DNA of 34,755 bases from Betaproteobacteria bacterium (GCA_016868055.1 VGHX01000020.1:1-34755); one strand, 5' to 3'; positions 1 through 8,193 are shown, numbered from the stretch's first letter. The notes: generated by a model from the sequence alone, not told the origin. A program made the numbers and translations.

Positions 1-2
1 AT

Positions 3-176
3 ATTCCTGGTCGGCGTCGAGCCGGTTCACAGAGCTGGGCGGGTGTGTTGAATACACATTACTGGTTCGACATCAAGAGTAATCTCGCTGGCATCATCAT
101 GACGCAGACCTTGCCATTTGTTGAGCCACCGCTGATGGCGGCGTACGAAGAATTCGAAAAGGCAGCCTACGCCTAA
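3..176 (+). CDS. Serine hydrolase / beta-lactamase-family esterase, C-terminal fragment
   Basis: This is the 3' end of a gene that enters from the left edge; the frame is open from base 3 and stops at TAA 174-176. The 57 visible residues include WAGVLNTHYWFD, then GIIMTQTLPFVEPP and the ending YEEFEKAAYA. This resembles the C-terminus of class C beta-lactamase-like serine hydrolases (PF00144), where a G-W-x-G-x-x-N-T strand is followed by a hydrophobic strand and a final helix. The catalytic Ser-x-x-Lys and Tyr lie outside the window, so substrate and localisation cannot be judged. The family call rests on pattern recall of the tail only. An opposite-strand ORF over the same bases is a shadow. 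Confidence 0.72.
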   Translation: MPGRRRAGSQSWAGVLNTHYWFDIKSNLAGIIMTQTLPFVEPPLMAAYEEFEKAAYA

Positions 177-190
177 TCCAATAGCTTCAA

Positions 191-242
191 CTCCGCACAC
201 GGTGATCACAATGACTGTATTTGAGTAGTCAAGTGTGCGGAG
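191..242. repeat. Nested inverted repeat downstream of the serine hydrolase gene
   Basis: CTCCGCACAC at 191-200 is perfectly complementary to GTGTGCGGAG at 233-242. Inside the 32-nt loop are an 8-bp palindrome GTGATCAC (202-209) and a second small stem TGACT (212-216) / AGTCA (227-231). It starts 15 nt after the hydrolase stop and ends about 107 nt before the acyl-CoA synthetase start. It could terminate the upstream transcript, although no T-run follows, or it could be an operator for the downstream gene. The sequence does not decide between these. Confidence 0.55.
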
Positions 243-349
243 ATTTCAGTGTATCTATAACCTTACCTCGTCGCCCAGCAGTAAAGTTGGCCTGTCTCAG
301 GCGTCAGCATAAAATTAGACCTATCCATTAAAGCAAGCTGGGGAAGGTC

Positions 350-1987
350 ATGACCGATTTCACTACTGGGTTGGAGCGACGGGTGGTCAACCATGCGCCG
401 CTGACCCCGCTCGACTTTATCGCTCGTGCCGCTGATGTGTACCCCGATCGGCTGGCCGTGGTGCATGGCAAAATCCGTCGTAACTGGCGGGAAACCTACA
501 AGCGTAGCCGCCAACTCGGTAGCGCTTTGCAGCGGCGTGGCATTGGTAAAGACGATACGGTTGCCGTTTTACTGCCAAATATTCCGGCTATGGTCGAGTG
601 CCACTTCGGCATACCGATGGCGGGCGCAGTATTAAACACGCTCAATACGCGATTGGACTTGGCGTCGATCTTGTACATGCTGCGCCATGGTGAAGCAAAG
701 GCGCTCATCGTCGATACCGAATTCGTGTTACTGGTCGAGCAGCTACGTCAGGCCTTACCTGAACTCCCAATTATCGGTGTCAATGATCAAGAAGCGGATA
801 CGCCCAATGTACCCGATGACTGGACCGATTATGAAGCGCTGCTATTAACTGGCGATGCGGAATTCGATTGGCAGCCACCGGCAGACGAGTGGAATGCCAT
901 TGCGCTGAATTACACCTCAGGCACGACCGGCGATCCAAAAGGCGTGGTGTATCACCACCGAGGCGCGGCCTTGAATGCAATCTCAAATATCCTTGAGTGG
1001 GACATGCCCAAGCATGCAGTGTATTTATGGACGCTGCCGATGTTTCACTGTAATGGCTGGTGTTTTCCCTGGACGCTGGCGGCAAGAGCGGGAGTGAATG
1101 TCTGCTTGCGCAAATTTGATCCGCAGCACGTGCTTGCGCTAATCGCCAAAGAAAAAATCACGCATTACTGTGGCGCGCCGATACTACAAAGCGCTTTAGC
1201 TAACGCACCTGCTGAATGGCGCATAGACATTCAGCATAAAGTCTCGACCATGGTTGCGGCAGCGCCGCCATCATCCGCGGTGTTGGCGCAGATGGTGGAG
1301 ATGGGCTTCGATATCACGCATGTGTACGGTCTCACCGAGGTTTATGGGCCTGCCACGGTATGTGCAAAGCAGGAGGACTGGTCTGCACTACCGCTACCCG
1401 AACAGGCACAAAAAAATGCGCGACAAGGCGTGCGCTATCACCTCCAGCAATCAGTCACAGTGCTTGATCCCGAGACGATGCTGCCGGTGCCTGCTGATGG
1501 CGAGACGATCGGCGAGATTATGTTTCGAGGGAATATTTGCATGAAGGGGTATCTGAAAAATTCAGCTGCAACTGAAGCGTCATTCAAAGGTGAGTGGTTT
1601 CACACCGGCGATCTCGCCGTCATGAACCCCGATGGTTATGTAAGGATTAAAGACCGCAGCAAGGACATCATCATTTCTGGCGGCGAGAATATTTCTAGTA
1701 TTGAGATAGAAGACGCGCTATATCAGCATCCGGCCGTCATTGCTGCCGCCGTGGTAGCGGCGCCTGATGCCAAGTGGGGTGAGGTGCCTTGCGCGTTTAT
1801 CGAAACGCGTGCAGGTATAACACTTACTAAGGAAGAAGTCATCGACCATTGCAGGAAGTTACTTGCAAGCTTCAAGGTACCAAAAATTGTTATATTCAAA
1901 GATCTACCAAAAACCTCGACTGGCAAGATACAAAAATTTGTTTTACGAAAAGAGGCAGGCTCAACGAACGCCATCGACCAGCATTGA
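350..1987 (+). CDS. AMP-forming acyl-CoA synthetase (AlkK/DmdB-like)
   Basis: This is a 545-residue member of the ANL adenylate-forming superfamily, which makes an acyl-AMP from a carboxylic acid and ATP and then transfers the acyl group to CoA. The P-loop-like motif YTSGTTGDPKG lies at residues 188-198 and continues into VVYHHRGA, a context typical of medium-chain/AlkK and DmdB (3-methylmercaptopropionyl-CoA ligase) types. The VYGLTEVYGP motif and the hinge GGENISS follow. The C-terminal TGKIQK carries the catalytic lysine, about residue 526. Length is normal. The ATG has a GGGGAAGG ribosome-binding site directly upstream. It stands alone, with no beta-oxidation gene beside it, so the acid substrate is unknown; aliphatic, aromatic or methylthio acids are all possible. 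Confidence 0.9.
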   Translation: MTDFTTGLERRVVNHAPLTPLDFIARAADVYPDRLAVVHGKIRRNWRETYKRSRQLGSALQRRGIGKDDTVAVLLPNIPAMVECHFGIPMAGAVLNTLNTRLDLASILYMLRHGEAKALIVDTEFVLLVEQLRQALPELPIIGVNDQEADTPNVPDDWTDYEALLLTGDAEFDWQPPADEWNAIALNYTSGTTGDPKGVVYHHRGAALNAISNILEWDMPKHAVYLWTLPMFHCNGWCFPWTLAARAGVNVCLRKFDPQHVLALIAKEKITHYCGAPILQSALANAPAEWRIDIQHKVSTMVAAAPPSSAVLAQMVEMGFDITHVYGLTEVYGPATVCAKQEDWSALPLPEQAQKNARQGVRYHLQQSVTVLDPETMLPVPADGETIGEIMFRGNICMKGYLKNSAATEASFKGEWFHTGDLAVMNPDGYVRIKDRSKDIIISGGENISSIEIEDALYQHPAVIAAAVVAAPDAKWGEVPCAFIETRAGITLTKEEVIDHCRKLLASFKVPKIVIFKDLPKTSTGKIQKFVLRKEAGSTNAIDQH

Positions 1988-2079
1988 GTCTGACTACTCG
2001 CTCCCAAAAGACAATGCTATTTCAGGAACCGATGCTGCTTTGATGCGACGTAGCCGTGGCGTTTTCATAGGAGCTACGC

Positions 2080-2130
2080 ATGTATGCCAATTCAACCAGT
2101 TTCGCCCCTACCAACTCTAAGCTTAACTAA
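2080..2130 (+). other. 16-codon leader ORF in frame with the downstream TraB/EreA-like gene
   Basis: AGGAG at about 2069-2073 sits 6-7 nt before ATG 2080, the best translation start upstream of the 2146-3258 frame. The reading goes M-Y-A-N-S-T-S-F and on to K-L-N, then hits TAA at 2128-2130. The frame after this TAA stays open without a break to 3258. The simplest reading is that this is the original N-terminus of the downstream protein, cut by one nonsense change. A short regulatory leader peptide, or chance, are alternatives. Confidence 0.45.
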
Positions 2131-2145
2131 GCCGCTTCGCCGAGT

Positions 2146-3258
2146 TTGGGTTCCACACTACCCACGCCTCTTCTTCATCAATTACACGCAGGTATTCAGC
2201 AGCCGGTTCTGAAAAATAAGCCGGCAAAACACTCAGGCTTACCAGATCAGCCAGATCGAGCAAGTATGCGTAAGCGCCGTGACCAAGATCAGATCGCGCT
2301 ATGCGAGCTGCAGCGTAGTCGCGGGATTGAGCCACCCGAGAACCCGCATACGGCATTGCTTGAGGCCCACGGCTACCGACAGCTTATGCAGCTTGTGTTC
2401 GACATTCCATCGATCGGAGCCAAGGCTATAGGCGCTGTCAGCAATGCTAGATCGTTCAGAATTGGCCCACCAGGTGCTGATGCTGCCTCAAGTGTCGGAA
2501 AAAAAAATCCAATAGCAAAAAGGCTTTTGATTGAAGAATTCGTCAAAAAATTTGAACCATTTTTTGAAATATGGCGTACTACCTCGGCAAAAAAATCCAA
2601 GGACATGCGGGGTGTGCTCGTTGTGATTGGCGAAATACATTATGAGCCATCGATAGAGGCTTTCATAAAAAAAGTCATGCTTGGGTTCAGCCGGACCCAG
2701 GGCGATCGCTTTTTTAGTGAGGGCGGTCATGAGATAGTCTGCGATGAGCGCGAAGAATTGTACAAGATGGAGCCCGGTGATTGCCGACTGTTGGAAAAAA
2801 ATTCTGAAGCGTTTCAGTATCTAAGTAAATTAGGTCATGAACTGAATCAAAGGCTGGCTGATTGTATTTTATATCTCAAAGCGCATATACCGTCTGCCGA
2901 GGAGCTGGAGAAGGAAAGTACTTTTCATTACATTAAATTTATCGAGGAATATTCTTCCAAGCTACCCATTCATGCGCGGCTGGGCTTCAGCCAAGTATAT
3001 TCAAAGGCTGAGGCGGCTGATGTTCGTGCTGGGAAGGAAGCTGATAGGCTCATGGATGAGCGTAACCGGTATATGATTGATCAGGTATTAAAGAATCTAA
3101 CGAATGAGAGAGTAAATTATTTGATTGTTGGGGCAGATCATCTAAAAGGTATACGTGATCTCGTTAGCGATCGCCCTTGCATATTTATGACGCCCAGATC
3201 CATCATTGAGAAAGATCCATCGAAGAGCCTCGAGATTGATGTCAAGGATGAGTTATAG
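2146..3258 (+). CDS. Uncharacterised protein with TraB/TIKI/EreA/ChaN-like motifs
   Basis: The open frame allows 370 residues from TTG 2146; the first ATG is at 2266 (residue 41) with only a weak ribosome-binding site, and the best ATG (2080) is cut off by TAA 2128. The N-terminal 130 residues look low in structure. The rest carries spaced motifs: VVIGEIH (G162, E163, H165), DERNRYM (R306, R308, M310) and VGADHLKG (G329, H332). The order G-E-x-H, then R-x-x-M, then G-A-x-H-x-x-G resembles the TraB/PrgY/TIKI and EreA/ChaN group of putative metal-dependent hydrolases or haem-binding proteins. No signal peptide or membrane segment is obvious. It has many A-runs and lower GC than its neighbours, which suggests transfer. 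Substrate and role are unknown. It may be an effector- or toxin-like protein, or a decaying gene. Confidence 0.6.
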   Translation: MGSTLPTPLLHQLHAGIQQPVLKNKPAKHSGLPDQPDRASMRKRRDQDQIALCELQRSRGIEPPENPHTALLEAHGYRQLMQLVFDIPSIGAKAIGAVSNARSFRIGPPGADAASSVGKKNPIAKRLLIEEFVKKFEPFFEIWRTTSAKKSKDMRGVLVVIGEIHYEPSIEAFIKKVMLGFSRTQGDRFFSEGGHEIVCDEREELYKMEPGDCRLLEKNSEAFQYLSKLGHELNQRLADCILYLKAHIPSAEELEKESTFHYIKFIEEYSSKLPIHARLGFSQVYSKAEAADVRAGKEADRLMDERNRYMIDQVLKNLTNERVNYLIVGADHLKGIRDLVSDRPCIFMTPRSIIEKDPSKSLEIDVKDEL

Positions 3259-3392
3259 CGATGGTCTAATACATGACAGCCATCCCGATTGCTTAAATCG
3301 AGGTCATGGGGAGTGCTACATCATATTGGCTTGATCACGGCGGAGGTGCCGGCTAAGCGAAGAGCACTCCGCAGCGATTTGACATCAACAGC

Positions 3393-4697
3393 TTAATGGC
3401 TGCGATTCACCAGACTCTTTGGTACTGCCAGGGTAAGTAGTACACCGATCGCCACAGCGACAGACAGCATATAGACGCCAGCATCCGTTGAGCCGGTGGC
3501 ATCTTTCAACCAGCCAACGGCATACGGACTCACAAAGCCGGCCAAATTACCGAGTGAATTAATCAACGCAATACCTGCCGCTGCGCCGGTACCGGCGAGG
3601 AAGGCGGTGGGCAAACTCCAGAACAGCGGCAGCGTTGTCATGATGCCTGACAAGCCCAGCGTGAGTGCGGCAATCGCCAAGGCACCGTCTTTAGCGAGAA
3701 TTACGGAAAGTGCTAATCCGATTGCGCCAAGCATGCCCGGTATCGCGACATGCCAACGACGCTCACCTGTTCGATCCGCACTTCGTGCTACCAGAAGCAT
3801 GACGACTACTGAGACACTGTAAGGAATACTCGAGATCAGACCGATTTCAACTACATCGGTATGACCCATCGACTTGATAATCGTTGGCAGGAAAAAAGAA
3901 ACACCGTAGACACCCATCACAAAGCTGAAGTAGATCGCAGCACAAAGCCATACCCTGCCCGAGCTGATAATGCGCAGAAAAGATTCTTCTTCTTTGTGTG
4001 CCTCATCTTTGGCGATATTGCGGGCTAACAGCGCACGCTCTTCTTCCGTAAGCCACTTGGCTTCGGAAATTCTATCATCCAGCACCATGATGACGACCAA
4101 GCCGAGCGCGACCGATGGCAGGCCTTCTAATAGAAACATCCACTGCCATCCTTGCCAGCCATAGATACCGTTGGTGTGTTTCATGATGATTCCGGATACC
4201 GGTCCACCGATGACGCCAGCGATCGCAATACCGGTCATGAACATGGCGGTGATTCGTGCGCGTCGGTCAGCCGGATACCAATACGTCAGATAAAGAATAA
4301 TGCCGGGGAAAAATCCTGCTTCGGCGATACCCAGCAGGAAGCGCATGACATAAAACATCATCGGCGTCGTCACAAACATCATCGCCGCCGAGATCAAGCC
4401 CCAGCTGATCATGATGCGGCCTATCCAGACCCGCGCGCCCATCTTGTGCAAGATCATATTGCTCGGCACTTCAAACAAGAAGTAACCGATAAAAAACATG
4501 CCAGCGCCGAGGCCGTAAATAGTGTCGGAGAATCCAAGCTGATCTATCATCTGCAGCTTGGCAAAACCCACATTCACCCGATCCAGATAAGCCACTACGT
4601 AGCACGCCAGCAGCAGCGGGATCAGGCGCAGCGCTACTTTGCGGTAAAGCGCCTCTTCGGCTGCTTGTTGCGCGCTATCGTTTGTTGTTGTCTCCAT
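3393..4697 (-). CDS. MFS transporter, anion:cation symporter (ACS) family
   Basis: This 434-residue inner-membrane carrier has about 12 hydrophobic segments in two halves. The N-terminus reads RLIPLLLACYVVAYLDRVNVGFAK, the classic first helix of the ACS family, whose members (phthalate, tartrate, glucarate and 4-hydroxyphenylacetate permeases) import organic anions with protons. TM4-5 contains GIAEAGFFPGIILYLTYWYP, another family hallmark. The central loop is charged (around KWLTEEERALLARNIAKDE). GGGGAG lies just upstream of the ATG. It is divergent from serC and has no catabolic partner beside it, so the substrate cannot be named; an organic acid is most likely. Confidence 0.92.
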   Translation of the reverse strand: METTTNDSAQQAAEEALYRKVALRLIPLLLACYVVAYLDRVNVGFAKLQMIDQLGFSDTIYGLGAGMFFIGYFLFEVPSNMILHKMGARVWIGRIMISWGLISAAMMFVTTPMMFYVMRFLLGIAEAGFFPGIILYLTYWYPADRRARITAMFMTGIAIAGVIGGPVSGIIMKHTNGIYGWQGWQWMFLLEGLPSVALGLVVIMVLDDRISEAKWLTEEERALLARNIAKDEAHKEEESFLRIISSGRVWLCAAIYFSFVMGVYGVSFFLPTIIKSMGHTDVVEIGLISSIPYSVSVVVMLLVARSADRTGERRWHVAIPGMLGAIGLALSVILAKDGALAIAALTLGLSGIMTTLPLFWSLPTAFLAGTGAAAGIALINSLGNLAGFVSPYAVGWLKDATGSTDAGVYMLSVAVAIGVLLTLAVPKSLVNRSH

Positions 4698-4757
4698 GGT
4701 CTCCCCGCGGCTGGTTACTGAATGGCATTGTAGCCGCCTCGCTTGCGCGCAAGCTAT

Positions 4758-4789
4758 TTGATGGCGGGGGATGTCAGATTGACTATAAT
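4758..4789 (+). promoter_or_regulatory. Probable serC promoter
   Basis: TATAAT at 4784-4789 is a perfect -10 box 23 nt before the serC ATG. The only -35-like hexamer, TTGATG at 4758-4763, is 20 nt away, longer than the usual 16-18, so the -35 assignment is weak. The short distance implies a 5' leader of about 17 nt. Confidence 0.5.
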
Positions 4790-4812
4790 CCCGCTTTGGT
4801 GATGCTTATCGA

Positions 4813-5898
4813 ATGACAATGCGCGTCTTTAATTTCAGTGCTGGTCCCGCAGCACTGCCCGAGCCGGTGCTGCAACACGCAGCGCAAGAAATGCTTGACT
4901 GGCATGGATGCGGCATGTCGGTCATGGAAATGAGCCATCGCGGTAAAGCATTCACTTCCATTATTGAGAAAGCGTTAGCGGATTTCCGTCAGCTGCTGGG
5001 TATTCCCGAGCATTATCAGGTGTTGTTGTTGCAGGGCGGCGCGCTTGCGATGAATGCGCTGATTCCCATGAATCTGTTGGGCGACAAAACATCTGCGGAT
5101 TACGTCAACACGGGCGAGTGGTCGAAGAAGTCAATTCAAGAAGCACGTAAATATTGCAAGGTGAATGTGATCGCTTCGTCGGAAGACCGGCGGTTCACTT
5201 ATATACCCCCCGAGGATCAGTGGCGACCTGACCCCAAGGTAGCTTATCGGCATATCTGTACTAATGAAACCATCGGCGGCGTGGAGTATTTTTGGGTGCC
5301 TGAGATGAGCGAGGTGCCGTTAGTGGCAGATATGTCCTCACACATCTTATCCCGACCGGTGGATGTTTCGCGTTATGGTGTTATTTATGGTGGTGCGCAA
5401 AAAAATATAGGTCCGGCAGGGCTCACCTTCGTTATTGTTCGTGATGACTTGCTGGACCGGGCATTGCCGATTACGCCATCGGTGTTTCATTGGAAAGAGC
5501 AAGCCGCAGCGGCATCAATGTTGAATACACCAGCGACCTACAGTATCTATATCGCGGGCTTGGTATTTGAGTGGTTGATCGACCAGGGCGGGTTGGCGGC
5601 CATCGAGCAAAAGAATATAGCCAAAGCCCACCGGCTATATGAGTTTATTGATACCAGCGACTTCTACAACAATCCGGTGGAAGCGTCCTGCCGGTCTCGA
5701 ATGAACATCCCTTTCTTTCTGCGAGATGAGCGGCTCAATGAAGCCTTTTTGAGAGGGGCCGAGGAGCGCGGCTTGGTACAACTGAAAGGGCATCGCGCCG
5801 TTGGCGGGATGCGGGCTTCAATTTACAACGCTATGCCAATGGAAGGCGTCGAGGCATTAGTCGCCTATATGCAGGATTTTCAGCAGCATCAAACCTGA
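4813..5898 (+). CDS. serC: Phosphoserine aminotransferase
   Basis: SerC is a cytosolic PLP enzyme that converts 3-phosphohydroxypyruvate and glutamate to 3-phosphoserine in serine synthesis, and acts on the analogous 4-phosphoerythronate-derived oxo acid in PLP synthesis. The protein has 361 residues, the family's normal length. It begins with [15 protein letters not shown], has [14 protein letters not shown] near residue 35-48, and carries the PLP-binding lysine in [11 protein letters not shown] (K197). The C-terminal [17 protein letters not shown] matches the family. It starts at ATG 4813; a second ATG two codons later could also serve. It is divergent from the MFS gene; no serA or pheA gene is adjacent in the window. 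Confidence 0.97.
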   Translation: MTMRVFNFSAGPAALPEPVLQHAAQEMLDWHGCGMSVMEMSHRGKAFTSIIEKALADFRQLLGIPEHYQVLLLQGGALAMNALIPMNLLGDKTSADYVNTGEWSKKSIQEARKYCKVNVIASSEDRRFTYIPPEDQWRPDPKVAYRHICTNETIGGVEYFWVPEMSEVPLVADMSSHILSRPVDVSRYGVIYGGAQKNIGPAGLTFVIVRDDLLDRALPITPSVFHWKEQAAAASMLNTPATYSIYIAGLVFEWLIDQGGLAAIEQKNIAKAHRLYEFIDTSDFYNNPVEASCRSRMNIPFFLRDERLNEAFLRGAEERGLVQLKGHRAVGGMRASIYNAMPMEGVEALVAYMQDFQQHQT

Positions 5899-5963
5899 GG
5901 AATTTTTTACTGTCAAAGTAGTCGGACGCATGATGTCTCGACTGTGCTGGCAGTTTTATCTTC

Positions 5964-5978
5964 GGAGTTATCATGTAG
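5964..5978 (+). other. Ribosome-binding site and ATG followed immediately by TAG
   Basis: GGAG at 5964-5967 lies 5 nt before ATG 5973-5975, and the next codon is TAG (5976-5978). The same frame is open after the TAG, from CTC 5979 to the end of the 6048-6692 gene. It therefore looks like the original start of that gene with an amber codon at position 2. Recoding is not suggested by anything else in the window. Confidence 0.45.
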
Positions 5979-6047
5979 CTCGCTGAGCCTACGTTTGCTC
6001 TGTCAACCGGTGAATTCACCGCTGATCAACACCGGCGTGATGAGGTA

Positions 6048-6692
6048 TTGAAATATCTCGAAGCAACTGGCCAACGTCCCATCGCAGACTTGTCCGAGAT
6101 GTCGGAGTCCGAGCGCTGCAAGTGGTTGTTTTGGAACCTGCACGAAAACCTTGAGGCCATGCGCCATATGGAGCCTGCGCTTCAGGCCCGAGTGAATAGT
6201 GTGCAGTACAGCGTGATGGATGATAGCCAATTGAGTACGCATGCTGCGCTCAGCAAGCGACTTGATCTTGCCTGTCGCTGGACCATGGAGCTGAGTTTTC
6301 TGGGATGCCCCGAGGAAGTCACGTACCCCATGGGTGATGGCTGGGTAAATTTGCTGATCGCCGATGAAGCGCCCGCTTATCTGCATGTCGCCGCTGGTCA
6401 AAAAGCGTATCTCGATGCGGATCACACCACGTATCCGAACCAAATCTATTTGGAAGGGTGGATTTCGGATCGTCTCTGGCAAGACATCCGCCCGCATTTA
6501 TCTAACCCGAATCCGAGTTGTCGCACCGATGTCGTGCTGCTAGACAGCGCACTATTTCCGGTCAGACGAGATTTTGAATTTGTCACCGGACCGCCGGGTG
6601 CGATTGGCGTGACTAATCTCGAGTTTCGTGCGTTCTCTCATCCAACCGAGCGTCGTATGGTACGACGCGCAGAGCCACGGCAGCCACGCTGA
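6048..6692 (+). CDS. Hypothetical protein, unrecognised
   Basis: This 214-residue soluble protein was not recognised. It has no signal peptide or membrane helix. The body is rich in acidic and aromatic residues (CKWLFWNLHENLEAMRHMEP near the N-terminus, then a strand-rich part around YPMGDGWVNLLIADEAPAYLHV) and ends in a basic tail (ERRMVRRAEPRQPR). The listed start is TTG 6048, with no convincing ribosome-binding site. The frame is open back to 5979 and would encode a further 23 plausible residues, but the well-placed ATG at 5973 is followed by TAG. The gene may thus be made from a weak start, may be nonsense-interrupted, or the base may be a sequence error. It follows serC by about 75-150 nt on the same strand, and could be read from the same transcript. 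Confidence 0.6.
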   Translation: MKYLEATGQRPIADLSEMSESERCKWLFWNLHENLEAMRHMEPALQARVNSVQYSVMDDSQLSTHAALSKRLDLACRWTMELSFLGCPEEVTYPMGDGWVNLLIADEAPAYLHVAAGQKAYLDADHTTYPNQIYLEGWISDRLWQDIRPHLSNPNPSCRTDVVLLDSALFPVRRDFEFVTGPPGAIGVTNLEFRAFSHPTERRMVRRAEPRQPR

Positions 6693-6693
6693 T

Positions 6694-6807
6694 ATGCATC
6701 GCGCACCAGTGCCATTACCCGATGACGAACCATTTGGCGATGATATTCCGCAGCCGGCACCACAGCAGGATCCGGTGCCTGATCCAAATCCGGAGTGGCT
6801 GTATTAA
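6694..6807 (+). CDS. Small acidic proline-rich ORF (37 aa)
   Basis: ATG 6694 begins one base after the stop of the preceding gene and runs 37 codons to TAA 6805-6807, abutting the convergent MATE stop codon. The product is rich in Pro, Asp and Gln (PLPDDEPFGDD, then PAPQQDPVPDPNPEWLY). The tight placement fits translational coupling to the upstream gene, but no ribosome-binding site is clear and no family was recognised. It could also be a C-terminal extension of the upstream protein separated by a frameshift, as it is in the +1 frame. Short length keeps confidence low. Confidence 0.4.
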   Translation: MHRAPVPLPDDEPFGDDIPQPAPQQDPVPDPNPEWLY

Positions 6808-8193
6808 TCAGGCTTCGATTTCTCGGATGTGTTGAACACGCCTCAGGTACCAGAATAATGCCGCCGAGACCAGACATAGGCTGACACTGTTACCTAGCCA
6901 AAAGCCCGCAGCACCGCGTAATCCCTCGGGTGTATTGCCTAGCAGGTCAAAGCCCAGCAAGTAACCACCGCCCAGACCAACACCCCACAAGCCAATGGCA
7001 TACATCAGCGTAGGTATGGTTGCTACCTTGTACGCGCGCAGTACAAAGGCAGCACCAATCTGCGTCGCATCGAAAAACTGATAGAAAGCGATAAACAGAA
7101 ATAGCGGAAGCGCGATCGCTGCAACTTGAGGGTCTGGCGTATAGAGCGCCACGATCTGGGAGCGCGTCAGGTAGACCAGTAACCCGATACTGACCGCTAC
7201 GATAATCCCGAGCCGTATCCCGGCATCACCTGCATGACGTGCAGCAGCTAAACGTCCAGCGCCAATCTCTTGCGCGACCAGCACACCGGTGGCGCTGGCG
7301 ATCGACAGCGGCAGCATATACAGCACCGTGCCGAAGTTACCAGCGATTTGGTGGGCCGCCAGCGTCTCACTGCCCATGCGCGCGATGAACAATGCCATGA
7401 AGGTGAACGAGGTAACTTCAATCAAGTACGACATTCCCATGGGAAGGCCAAGCTTGAGTAATGACAGTTGTGTGTGCCATGCGGGTTTTTCGAAGTGCTG
7501 GCTCTGCACATGAAACTGGCGGTAGGCGTCGCCGCGCGCAGCGAGCTGCCAACCAATCAGCAGCGCCGTCCATGCAGCGATACATGTGGCAATGGCCGCG
7601 CCGGGTGTCCCCAACGCAGGAAGACCAAAGCCGCCGAAGATCAGCAACGCGTTGAGAGGAAGCTTCAGCAAAACCAGTGTGCCGACTTGTATTGTCATCA
7701 CAATGCGTGGACGCGATACTGCCGTGTTTAGCGCTGCGAATACGCGAAAGCAGAGCGTTGCCGGTAGTGCGAGCGATAGTAGCGCCAGATACTCGCGGAC
7801 CTTGCTATCGAGCTGCGGTGGCGCTTGCGCAATGCTGAGCAGTGGATCGGGAAACAGCAGTAATGCGCTGCCAACTACCGATAAAAAAAGTGCGAGCCAA
7901 ACACCTTGCCGCACCTGATGCCCGATCGCTTCGAATTTTTTTGCGCCATACAGCTGCCCTATGGTGGGCGATAGCGCCTGCATGACGCCCGAGAGTCCGA
8001 CAAACACGCTGATATACACAGAGGCACCCAGCCCCAATGCGGCAAGGTCGATGGCGCCATAGCGCGCGGTCATCATAGTGTCGACGACACCGTTCATGAT
8101 CACTGCCAGCTGCGCTACGACGATAGGCCACGCCAGCGAGGCAACTCGCGCGGTGAACGAGGCTGGGTCGCGCGCGGACTCGCGCGTACTCAT
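6808..8193 (-). CDS. MATE-family multidrug/Na+ (or H+) antiporter, NorM-like
   Basis: This is an inner-membrane exporter of about 461 residues with 12 hydrophobic segments in two related halves. The N-terminal half has LAWPIVVAQLAVIMNGVVDTMM and the second half begins LLKLGLPMGMSYLIEVTSFTFMALFIARMG, both typical of the MatE domain. MATE proteins use Na+ or H+ gradients to expel cationic drugs or metabolites. An in-frame upstream start would give 482 residues, but ATG 8193 overlaps the upstream gene's stop in an ATGA, so that start is preferred and indicates translational coupling to the glycosyltransferase. The coupling hints at export of, or resistance to, an envelope-related compound; that is inference. 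Confidence 0.9.
   Translation of the reverse strand: MSTRESARDPASFTARVASLAWPIVVAQLAVIMNGVVDTMMTARYGAIDLAALGLGASVYISVFVGLSGVMQALSPTIGQLYGAKKFEAIGHQVRQGVWLALFLSVVGSALLLFPDPLLSIAQAPPQLDSKVREYLALLSLALPATLCFRVFAALNTAVSRPRIVMTIQVGTLVLLKLPLNALLIFGGFGLPALGTPGAAIATCIAAWTALLIGWQLAARGDAYRQFHVQSQHFEKPAWHTQLSLLKLGLPMGMSYLIEVTSFTFMALFIARMGSETLAAHQIAGNFGTVLYMLPLSIASATGVLVAQEIGAGRLAAARHAGDAGIRLGIIVAVSIGLLVYLTRSQIVALYTPDPQVAAIALPLFLFIAFYQFFDATQIGAAFVLRAYKVATIPTLMYAIGLWGVGLGGGYLLGFDLLGNTPEGLRGAAGFWLGNSVSLCLVSAALFWYLRRVQHIREIEA

Noticed and set aside
27-209. 60-codon minus-strand ORF at the left edge
   Set aside because: The plus strand here encodes a recognisable serine-hydrolase C-terminus ending at 176; the minus ORF is a shadow.
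2123-2356. 77-codon minus-strand ORF over the 5' part of the TraB/EreA-like gene
   Set aside because: It looks moderately protein-like but has no family match or ribosome-binding site. The plus frame continues into a region with conserved motifs. It remains a minor possibility.
3310-3370. 8-bp inverted repeat (GGAGTGCT / AGCACTCC) between the TraB/EreA-like and MFS genes
   Set aside because: The arms are short and 45 nt apart with no T-run, so it is not convincing as a terminator.
4152-4721. 189-codon plus-strand ORF opposite the MFS transporter gene
   Set aside because: The translation is His/Arg/Gln-rich with no family features and overlaps a clear transporter gene.
5973-5978. Stop-codon recoding (TAG or TAA read as sense)
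   Set aside because: Neither early stop has a recoding element in view, and all recognised genes end at ordinary stops; mutation or sequence error is simpler.
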